Position numbers and translations under genes: made by a program. Source: Verrucomicrobiota bacterium (lineage in GTDB: Bacteria; Verrucomicrobiota; Verrucomicrobiia; Limisphaerales; JAEYXS01). Taken from it: a stretch of DNA of 8,286 nt. The notes beneath the pieces are model-generated. The model saw nothing but the letters and a program-made list of their open reading frames with translations, made no database searches and was not told the origin of the DNA. The stretch lies in NCBI GenBank assembly GCA_021156225.1, contig JAJNBN010000120.1:1-8286 (forward strand), given 5' to 3'. Shown in pieces: positions 1 to 4,589 of this stretch (position 1 is the stretch's first letter; each line of letters begins with the position of its first letter).

Positions 1-286
1 TGATTTCGGTGAACTCTTTCTCCGTCAGATCCGAATCATAGATGAAAATGTTCCGGAGGGAGAAGAGAAGCTCCTCGTAGTTGACCCCGGCAGATTCGAA
101 CAGGCGGATGCGGCTCTCGACCAGCCGTTGAAAACTGTTGCGCCGGGATTCCTTTTCGGCGCGGTCCACCAGGTGACAAGCGATGTATGTGATGGCGGCA
201 CCCAGTAAAACAATGGCGGCGACCAAGAGCATCTGTCTCTGGTTAAGCGCCGGCCTGGCGGCCTTGTGGGCGTACAGGTTAGTCAC
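1..286 (-). CDS. CHASE-type membrane sensor protein, N-terminal part (partial)
   Basis: This is the first 95 codons of a minus-strand gene that leaves the window at position 1. I chose the GTG at 286; an in-frame ATG lies at 232, but it would begin directly on the hydrophobic segment, while the GTG adds an 18-residue basic cytoplasmic lead (HKAARPALNQRQ). An in-frame TAA lies upstream of the GTG. Residues about 19-38 (MLLVAAIVLLGAAITYIACH) form one membrane helix. It is followed by RAEKESRRNSFQRLVESRI, an apparent helix, and EELLFSLRNIFIYDSDLTEKEF. This order of membrane anchor, helix and 'L..L...F..S..LT..EF' is how periplasmic CHASE ligand-binding domains begin. CHASE proteins usually continue into a histidine kinase, diguanylate cyclase or PAS modules; which applies here cannot be seen. 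It is divergent from the gene at 437. The CHASE assignment rests on only about 60 residues. Confidence 0.68.
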   Translation of the reverse strand, partial: MTNLYAHKAARPALNQRQMLLVAAIVLLGAAITYIACHLVDRAEKESRRNSFQRLVESRIRLFESAGVNYEELLFSLRNIFIYDSDLTEKEFTEI

Positions 287-436
287 GCAAAGGGGAGCGT
301 AAGGCAAAAAGGACGGGGGTAAACCTTACAGTTACGATTTTTTTTGTCATTGGGAAACCAGCTATTTACAGACAGGTGATATTCAGTGGACTTAATCCCG
401 GCTTGCCCCCGAAAAAACCTGATGTAACCTTGGCGC

Positions 437-841
437 ATGCCAGAAGTATTAAAATTTGTTCACAACGGTGCTTCGAAGATCACGCCCCAGATATTGGCGG
501 GGGTACATCACAAACTGCCGTTGCTGAAGGTTGAGTTCGCCCAGATCAATGCGCCGAAGTATCCGCATCTGGTGGACCAGCTCGAATTCCTGGCGGATGT
601 GGTGGAGGACTATGCCGAGAATGCGGACAAGGAGCTGCCGTATTTTGCCATCGCCAGTGCAGTTTTCGCCTTGGTTTATGCCCATCGGCAGTTTGATCTG
701 ATCCCGGATGATGTGCCCGAGCTGGGACATGCGGATGATTCCAGTGTGGTGCGCGCGGTATTGATGGAATATGAGCGACCGTTTGCTGCTTATGCAGCGC
801 GGCATGGCATGAAGTGGTCAAAGATTACGGTAAACCCGTAA
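437..841 (+). CDS. DUF1232 (YkvA-like) small protein
   Basis: A 134-residue protein of unknown function. The diagnostic block lies at residues 76-105: a hydrophobic helix (VFALVYAH) followed by FDLIPDDVPELGHADDSSVV, which matches the DUF1232 signature of a hydrophobic helix, DLIPD, a second proline turn, G.xDD and a further helix. DLIPD is at residues 87-91 and the paired Asp at 100-101. The N-terminal 65 residues are mostly helical and acidic. There is no signal peptide, and only one short hydrophobic stretch, so cytoplasmic or peripheral-membrane location is more likely than a true integral protein. The ATG at 437 has no Shine-Dalgarno sequence ahead of it. The gene is divergent from the CHASE sensor (150 bp shared upstream region) and convergent with the gene at 901-1179. 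No role is known for the family, and the context does not suggest one. Confidence 0.8.
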   Translation: MPEVLKFVHNGASKITPQILAGVHHKLPLLKVEFAQINAPKYPHLVDQLEFLADVVEDYAENADKELPYFAIASAVFALVYAHRQFDLIPDDVPELGHADDSSVVRAVLMEYERPFAAYAARHGMKWSKITVNP

Positions 842-867
842 CCCAGCGGACCAGCAGGAAGCAGAAA

Positions 868-884
868 TCCCGTGAATCACGGGG
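868..884. terminator. Short hairpin between convergent genes, possible terminator
   Basis: Bases 869-883 form a perfect inverted repeat, CCCGTG-AAT-CACGGG (6-bp stem, 3-base loop), with a T.G pair extending it at 868/884. It lies in the 59-bp gap between the stops of the convergent genes at 437-841 and 901-1179, where a bidirectional terminator is expected. There is no T-tract on either side, so intrinsic termination is uncertain; it could equally protect 3' ends. Confidence 0.35.
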
Positions 885-900
885 TGACTGCCGGTTTTGC

Positions 901-1179
901 CTAATTGCCGGTGTATTCGAAGACGTGGAGGACGAGTTCGCCGGCTCCGAACTGGACGCTGTTGATATAAAGGAGCTGATCGGAATTCAGAGTGATTTCC
1001 TGTCCGGTCTTCAGCACGGCGATGCGGCGCATCTCCTTTTCTTGCACCTCGGTTTCCACGATGGCCCAGATCCAGACGTTCACGTCGATGGGCTGGGCGG
1101 TGAGAATTTGTGCGCCCACGGGCATTTCCACTTCCTGTGTTTCCTGACGCTTGACCTTGTATTTGTAAATCGTCTTCAT
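901..1179 (-). CDS. DUF7352-like small protein
   Basis: A 92-residue protein starting MKTIYKYKVKRQETQEVEMP. It fits a small family (DUF7352, as I recall it) of about 90-residue proteins with the layout 'M.TIYKY....Q.VEMP.GA.IL..Q', a central aromatic 'LWALV' strand (here VWIWAIVE, residues 35-42), a 'TG..I' turn (TGQEI, 58-62) and a C-terminal 'LVLHVFE' strand (82-88). The pattern predicts a compact all-beta protein. No catalytic residues, signal peptide or membrane segment are visible. Members occur in phages and scattered bacterial chromosomes, and the function is unknown. The ATG at 1179 is the first start after a non-coding stretch and lacks a Shine-Dalgarno sequence. The gene stands alone; there is no phage gene next to it. 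A plus-strand open frame covering the same DNA (814-1284) encodes nothing recognisable. Confidence 0.75.
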   Translation of the reverse strand: MKTIYKYKVKRQETQEVEMPVGAQILTAQPIDVNVWIWAIVETEVQEKEMRRIAVLKTGQEITLNSDQLLYINSVQFGAGELVLHVFEYTGN

Positions 1180-1533
1180 GCTTCAGATTCCAATAGCCCG
1201 CCCAATGTGATTATGCCGTGGTCACTCCGCCGCGATACAGCCGGGGAAAACTCTTTGACTGGCAATAGTCTAAGCAGACCATAGCCCCGTGTAAAGCCGC
1301 CAGCCGGACCTAGGCCGATAGGCCAGAAAGACTGGTTTTGGCTCCTGACGCTTTTCTTGGGGAAGGCAAAAGAACTGCGCCGGAATAATTGGAAGGAGCG
1401 TCATTTGAGTGGGGAAAATACTTGTTCGCTTCCGCAGCGCTACCTAGGCTTCGCGTGAGAAGCCCGGGCGGCTAGCCGGTCTGTTTGGACGGTGGAAAGC
1501 GGGCCTGCCTCGCCAAGGCAGAGACAAAGAGTG
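1180..1533. other. Intergenic region with short palindromes
   Basis: This gap separates the divergent genes at 901-1179 and 1534-2340. I see no RNA gene and no convincing sigma-70 promoter. The last third contains adjacent palindromes: GGCTTC-GCGTGA-GAAGCC at 1447-1464 (6-bp stem), GCCCGGGC at 1462-1469 and CGGCTAGCCG at 1469-1478. The first could form a hairpin in the transcript of the acyltransferase gene; the others are self-complementary DNA sites. An in-frame GTG at 1492 could extend the next gene backwards by 14 codons, but those codons include AGG and two AGA, which argues that they are not translated. Confidence 0.5.
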
Positions 1534-2340
1534 ATGCAGGAACAGGCAGTCAACTTAGGTGCGAACAGTGCGGCACCCATGTCGTTGCCGGGACGTCCCT
1601 TGCTGGCGCCCGGCGAGATGTGGCGTCGTCCCCTGCCATATTTGGCCAAGGATCATCTCACCCGTTTTTTGACCCGTCTCGCGTTGCATCTGTATCGCCG
1701 GCATTTTTTGGAAGTGATCGGGGCAGAACGGCTGAAACCGGAGCATGACCCTTACATCATCGTTCTTAATCACAGCCAGCGTTCCGAGGCGATCTTGATT
1801 CCCGGACTCCTGTTTTTTCTGCGGGATGGCAAGCGGGTGCATTTCATGGCGGATTGGAATTTTTGTCTTTTTCCGCCAGTGGCCCTATTATATCGCTGTG
1901 CACAGGTGATCACGTTGGCCCGGAAACCGGCGAAGCCCAAGTTCCTGAACGTGTTCAAGCCCCTGTTCACGGACAAAATGCCCGCGTTTGAACGGGCCAA
2001 GCGGCGGTTGGAAGAAGGTGCACCGGTGGGAATCTTCCCGGAAGGGACGGTGAACCGGAACGCGCAGGAATTATTGAAGGGATTTTACGGAGCAGCGCAG
2101 TTGTCCTTGGAAACAGGGGTGCCCCTGTTACCGGTGGGGGTGCGGTTCCCCACCAATCCGGCAGGGGAAGTGATCAGTGAGGCGTCGCCGCAAGTGATCG
2201 AGGTTGGCGAACCCCTGGTGCCGGAAAAAATAATCAGCAACCCGAGCCCTGATGAGGTGCGGGCGTGGCACGCACGGATGATGGAAGAAATAAGCCGGTT
2301 ATCCGGCAAACAATGGCAGTCAAACAGTAAACGCAAATGA
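1534..2340 (+). CDS. PlsC-like 1-acyl-glycerol-phosphate-type acyltransferase
   Basis: A 268-residue protein of the lysophospholipid acyltransferase (PlsC/AGPAT) superfamily, which moves a fatty acyl group from acyl-ACP or acyl-CoA to a hydroxyl of a lysolipid at the inner membrane. From the ATG at 1534, motif I is IVLNHSQRSE (His80, Glu85), motif III is GIFPEGTVNR (about 166-175) and motif IV is VPLLPVGV (about 196-203). The usual motif I is HX4D; here it reads HX4E. Hydrophobic stretches around ILIPGLLFFL and FPPVALLYRCAQVI fit membrane association. There is no signal peptide. In-frame starts exist at 1492 (GTG), 1534 (ATG) and 1579 (ATG); I prefer 1534 because the codons before it look non-coding, but none has a Shine-Dalgarno sequence. 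Its TGA overlaps the ATG of the next gene by four bases, so the two are co-translated. Substrate unknown; OlsA-like function is one possibility. Confidence 0.88.
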   Translation: MQEQAVNLGANSAAPMSLPGRPLLAPGEMWRRPLPYLAKDHLTRFLTRLALHLYRRHFLEVIGAERLKPEHDPYIIVLNHSQRSEAILIPGLLFFLRDGKRVHFMADWNFCLFPPVALLYRCAQVITLARKPAKPKFLNVFKPLFTDKMPAFERAKRRLEEGAPVGIFPEGTVNRNAQELLKGFYGAAQLSLETGVPLLPVGVRFPTNPAGEVISEASPQVIEVGEPLVPEKIISNPSPDEVRAWHARMMEEISRLSGKQWQSNSKRK

Positions 2341-3071
2341 CACTCTCTCTCAAGAAACGCACACGGGTGACGCGGGTGAACACGGAGGCGGACCGGCTGC
2401 ACGCCATCACGGTGCTCAAGGCCACGTATCACGAAGAGAAAAACTGGGTGGCCAACGAGCAGAAGATGTTTTTAACAGAGGATCTCCAGGATCCGAAGGT
2501 TTCCTGGTTCGTGGTGTTTGTGGAGGAGATGCCGGTGGGCGTGCTGCGGGTACTCTATGAGCTGCCATTGGATGTGTACAAGGAGTACGGCTTCAAGCAA
2601 CTGGGTGAGGGTGTAGATATCGAGGCTTTCGTCACGGGAAACAAGATCGCGGAGATCGGGCGTTTTGCCGTGCTGCCGGAATACCGTAAGTTCGTCGTGG
2701 TGGTGGGCGCATTGATGCGGGAGGCTAGCAAGGAAACGGTCCGGCGCGGTTTCACCCATTACATCACGGACGTTTTTGAAGGCGAGAAGCACAGTCCGTA
2801 TCTTTTCCATACGCGGGTGATGGGTTTCATCCCGGTGGCCACGCATGATCTAGGCGAACTGAACTGCCCCCTGCGCCGCATCACCATGGTGCTGGATATC
2901 AAGGCGGCGTACAACCGGTTGCGGGATTCCAACGGGTTTGTGTTCCGCTTCCTTACGGAAGATTGGGACCAGTCACTGCATGACAAACTGCGGGATGGCG
3001 ATCCCAAGAAGAATACGGAAGGTATGCTCCTCGCGATGGCCCGCGCTTATGGTCTCGTGGGCAAAGAGTGA
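2337..3071 (+). CDS. GNAT/LuxI-fold N-acyltransferase, FeeM- or OlsB-like
   Basis: A 244-residue protein with the layout of long-chain acyl-transferring GNATs. Residues 12-70 hold an autoinducer-synthase-like N-terminal half: TRVNTEADRL, a helix (LHAITVLKATYHEEKNW), then SWFVVFVEEMPVGVLRVLYELP, the beta-hairpin that carries the dibasic/acidic face in LuxI and FeeM proteins. EIGRFAVLPEYRKF (106-119) is the strand and acyl-donor-binding loop, with the E..R.xV.xxYR signature. Residues 120-185 continue the fold (ALMREASKETVRRG; MGFIPVATHDLGE). About 60 C-terminal residues are less recognisable. Family members transfer a fatty acyl group from acyl-ACP or acyl-CoA to an amine: FeeM to amino acids such as tyrosine, OlsB to ornithine, LuxI to S-adenosylmethionine. 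The start ATG overlaps the stop of the PlsC-like gene (ATGA), with no Shine-Dalgarno of its own, implying translational coupling. A terminator follows directly. The exact acceptor cannot be read from sequence. Confidence 0.72.
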   Translation: MTLSLKKRTRVTRVNTEADRLHAITVLKATYHEEKNWVANEQKMFLTEDLQDPKVSWFVVFVEEMPVGVLRVLYELPLDVYKEYGFKQLGEGVDIEAFVTGNKIAEIGRFAVLPEYRKFVVVVGALMREASKETVRRGFTHYITDVFEGEKHSPYLFHTRVMGFIPVATHDLGELNCPLRRITMVLDIKAAYNRLRDSNGFVFRFLTEDWDQSLHDKLRDGDPKKNTEGMLLAMARAYGLVGKE

Positions 3072-3083
3072 TCTAGGAAAATA

Positions 3084-3121
3084 AAAAAGCGGGCTGGCTT
3101 GAAAAGGCCGGCCCGCTTTTT
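3084..3121. terminator. Bidirectional rho-independent terminator
   Basis: Bases 3084-3098 (AAAAAGCGGGCTGGC) pair with 3107-3121 (GCCGGCCCGCTTTTT) across an 8-base loop: a 15-bp stem with a single T.G pair. The GC-rich core is flanked by A5 on the left and T5 on the right, so it has a U-tract in either direction. It lies 12 bp after the stop of the GNAT gene (plus) and 18 bp after the stop of the peroxiredoxin gene at 3140-3619 (minus) and should end both convergent transcripts. Confidence 0.93.
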
Positions 3122-3139
3122 CGTTCAATTAATTCCGGA

Positions 3140-3619
3140 TCAACCAAGTTTGCCGAGGACTTCCTTCACAGCGGTGAAGTTAGGCAGGTCTTTCGGCGTC
3201 GGGGTCTGTTCGCTGTATTGGATCACGCCGTTCTTATCCACCACAAAGGCGGCGCGGGCGCTGACGGAGCCGAGACCAATGAGGTCACCCAAGAGCACGC
3301 CGTAATCAGTGGCGGTCTTTTTGTTCAAGTCGCTCGCGATGGTGATGCCGATCTTGTTCTGGGTGGCCCAGGCTTCTTGAGCGAAGGGACTGTCCACGCT
3401 GATGGCGATGACCTCGGCGTTCAGGCCTTTGTAGGCACCGAGACCAGCGGTGATATCGCACATTTCCTGGGTGCAGACGCCGGTGAAGGCGAGGGGGAAG
3501 AACAGGATGACCGTGTTCTTCTGGCCGAAATTGGCGCTGAGCTTCACATCTTTCAGGCCTTCAGCGGTTTTGGATTTCAGGGAAAAATCAGGGGCTTTGG
3601 AGCCGACAGAGATAGCCAT
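3140..3619 (-). CDS. Peroxiredoxin (AhpE/PrxQ-like redoxin)
   Basis: A 159-residue thiol peroxidase that reduces hydrogen peroxide and organic hydroperoxides in the cytoplasm. The active-site block is FFPLAFTGVCTQEMC (40-54): Pro42, Thr46 and peroxidatic Cys49 make the P-x3-T-x2-C motif, and Arg122 (SARAAFVVD) is the expected active-site Arg. Cys54, five residues after Cys49, is placed like the resolving cysteine of PrxQ-type enzymes (C-x4-C); no other Cys is present. AFTGVCTQEMC resembles the AhpE branch more than classical BCP. The N-terminal VGSKAPDFSLKS is typical of the family, and there is no signal peptide. The full length matches the family. It has its own strong promoter at 3660-3688, so it is probably not simply co-transcribed with the upstream peroxiredoxin. 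There is no Shine-Dalgarno before the ATG. The reductant (thioredoxin, glutaredoxin or other) cannot be told. Confidence 0.93.
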   Translation of the reverse strand: MAISVGSKAPDFSLKSKTAEGLKDVKLSANFGQKNTVILFFPLAFTGVCTQEMCDITAGLGAYKGLNAEVIAISVDSPFAQEAWATQNKIGITIASDLNKKTATDYGVLLGDLIGLGSVSARAAFVVDKNGVIQYSEQTPTPKDLPNFTAVKEVLGKLG

Positions 3620-3659
3620 AGTTTGAGCAATTGGTGGTTAGCAGTTATTTCGCCCGGCA

Positions 3660-3688
3660 GTTATAGTTCTTGAGTTGGCAGGTGTCAA
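3660..3688 (-). promoter_or_regulatory. Sigma-70-type promoter of the peroxiredoxin at 3140-3619
   Basis: Read on the minus strand, TTGACA (3688-3683, six of six) is followed after exactly 17 bases by TATAAC (3665-3660, five of six). The predicted transcript start, near 3653, gives a leader of about 34 bases before the ATG at 3619. This is the best promoter match in the window and the spacing is ideal, which suggests high expression of this peroxiredoxin. Confidence 0.8.
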
Positions 3689-3730
3689 ACGGCCAATCCG
3701 TGCTTTTTGCGAGAACCAAACACTGATACG

Positions 3731-3745
3731 GAACGTAATACGTTC
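3731..3745. promoter_or_regulatory. Perfect 15-bp palindrome, candidate operator
   Basis: GAACGTA-A-TACGTTC is a perfect inverted repeat with 7-bp arms and one central base. It sits between the two peroxiredoxin genes, about 43 bp upstream of the -35 box of the promoter at 3660-3688, a position suited to a dimeric activator. It does not match the PerR, OxyR or LexA consensus sites that I know. It could instead be a weak 3' hairpin of the upstream peroxiredoxin transcript, but there is no U-tract. Confidence 0.4.
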
Positions 3746-3814
3746 AGCGGGTTGCTGTTGTTTGACAGCCAGTTGGTCGATAAACGGGCGGACCGGATGG
3801 ATTTCGGCAGGGAC

Positions 3815-4294
3815 TCAGCTATCCAGTGCCGCCAAGACTTCGGCGGCGTGGGTGCTGGTCTTTACTTTGGTCCAAGTCTTTTTGATCAGGCCATCCGCAC
3901 CGATGAGAAAGGTCATCCGATGGATGCCGTCAAAGGTGAGGCCGATGAACTTTTTCTCGCCCCAGACCCCGAACGCTTTGGCGATGGCGAGATCAGTATC
4001 TGCCAGCAGAGGGAAGGGGAGAGAATATTTGGTGGCGAATTTGGCGTGCGATTTGACCGAATCGCCGCTGACACCGAGCAAGACAGCTCCCTTGGCCTGA
4101 AGTTGGGCGTAGTGATCGCGGAAGCCGCAGGACTCCGTGGTGCAACCGGGTGTGTTATCTTTGGGGTAGAAATACAAGACCACGGGACGGCCCCGGAAAT
4201 CCCTTAGTGAAATAAGCTGGCCGTCTTGGGTAGGAGCGGTGACGTCTGGGGCAGCATCGCCGGGCTGCAGAGGGCTAGGTTTGGCGGAGGACAT
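3815..4294 (-). CDS. bcp: Thioredoxin-dependent thiol peroxidase, BCP/PrxQ type
   Basis: A 159-residue peroxiredoxin of the BCP/PrxQ family, which reduces hydroperoxides with electrons from thioredoxin. The hallmark YFYPKDNTPGCTTESCGFRD lies at 41-60: Pro44, Thr48 and peroxidatic Cys51, with resolving Cys56 in the C-x4-C arrangement of two-Cys BCP proteins. Arg126 (HRMTFLI) is the expected active-site Arg. Other family marks are LRDFRGRPVVLYFYP, GVSGDSVKSHAKFATKY and FPLLADTD. There is no signal peptide, so it is cytoplasmic. It is in the same orientation as the AhpE/PrxQ-like gene at 3140-3619, 195 bp upstream of it, but the two proteins are only distantly alike, so this is not a recent duplication. 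The ATG at 4294 has no Shine-Dalgarno, and I see no convincing promoter ahead of it. It is divergent from the exopolysaccharide operon. Confidence 0.96.
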   Translation of the reverse strand: MSSAKPSPLQPGDAAPDVTAPTQDGQLISLRDFRGRPVVLYFYPKDNTPGCTTESCGFRDHYAQLQAKGAVLLGVSGDSVKSHAKFATKYSLPFPLLADTDLAIAKAFGVWGEKKFIGLTFDGIHRMTFLIGADGLIKKTWTKVKTSTHAAEVLAALDS

Positions 4295-4377
4295 AAGTAT
4301 TGGTGTGATAGTTGCTTACAACCGGACGACGGACAACCTAAAGTTAAGGGAAGAGCAAAATAGGGTGAACCGAAAAG

Positions 4378-4450
4378 CCGCTAGGGGAAAACCCTAGGTA
4401 AAGTGAGATAGCCTACGGATAGTCAGAAAAAGCAGATAATGTTTCTATCT
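4378..4450 (+). promoter_or_regulatory. Structured leader-like region with competing hairpins
   Basis: CTAGGG-GAAAA-CCCTAG (4381-4397) forms a clean 6-bp hairpin. The same left arm can instead pair at longer range: CCG plus TAGG (4378-4385, one bulged C) with CCTACGG (4412-4418). TAGG at 4395-4398 can also pair with CCTA at 4412-4415. These pairings exclude each other, the pattern of a switching leader RNA. A second small hairpin, AGATA-ATGTTTC-TATCT, lies at 4434-4450. The block is about 140-210 bp upstream of the exopolysaccharide operon. Whether it is transcribed is unknown; the first palindrome could equally be a protein-binding DNA site. I could not match it to a known riboswitch. Confidence 0.35.
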
Positions 4451-4493
4451 TGGCAAGTTAGGGCAAGACAAGATTCCGGCAGGTAAAGCATTT

Positions 4494-4529
4494 TGGCCCT
4501 GTTGGCTCTGAGTCGAATGGCTCTGGCCA
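4494..4529 (+). repeat. Three TGGCYCTG repeats within an inverted repeat
   Basis: TGGCCCTG (4494-4501), TGGCTCTG (4503-4510) and TGGCTCTG (4518-4525) follow each other in direct orientation, the starts 9 and 15 bp apart. The whole block is bounded by TGGCC (4494-4498) and its complement GGCCA (4525-4529), and inside it GAGTC-GAAT-GGCTC (4510-4523) can form a hairpin with one T.G pair. It lies 60-95 bp before the start of the exopolysaccharide operon and may be a regulator-binding array or part of a leader RNA. Confidence 0.35.
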
Positions 4530-4537
4530 GTTAAGGT

Positions 4538-4550
4538 CTTGCGTCGCAAG
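4538..4550. promoter_or_regulatory. 13-bp perfect palindrome upstream of the exopolysaccharide operon
   Basis: CTTGCG-T-CGCAAG is a perfect inverted repeat 39 bp before the ATG at 4590. It is followed by an AT-rich stretch with two tandem GATAAT sequences (4569-4574 and 4575-4580), either of which resembles a -10 box, though neither has a good -35 at 16-18 bp. The position would suit an operator or activator site at the operon promoter; no known regulator consensus is recognised. Confidence 0.35.
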
Positions 4551-4589
4551 TATTAAGTAATTAGGCTTGATAATGATAATGGTGAGCCA

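Noticed and set aside
25..213. 62-residue minus-strand open frame
   Set aside because: Frame shadow of the partial CHASE sensor; the correct frame runs open from the GTG at 286 to the window edge and encodes a membrane anchor.
814..1284. 156-residue open frame on the plus strand
   Set aside because: It covers the DUF7352-like gene on the opposite strand. Its translation resembles no family, while the minus-strand protein has a clear family-like pattern.
3218..3673. 151-residue open frame on the plus strand
   Set aside because: Antisense shadow of the peroxiredoxin at 3140-3619, which has an intact active site.
3731..3745. LexA/SOS box (GAAC...GTTC)
   Set aside because: The half-sites are 7 bases apart, whereas the known GAAC-N4-GTTC type has 4, and there is no DNA-repair gene nearby.
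4371..4420. Resemblance to a c-di-GMP-I riboswitch (GTAAAG ... GCCTACGG)
   Set aside because: Only a few short segments are similar; the conserved GCAAAGCC core, the tetraloop and its receptor are not present.
4451..4466. Sigma-54-like promoter TGGCAAGTTAGGGCAA
   Set aside because: The GG and GC elements are 9 bases apart instead of the required 10, and the TTGC half is degenerate.
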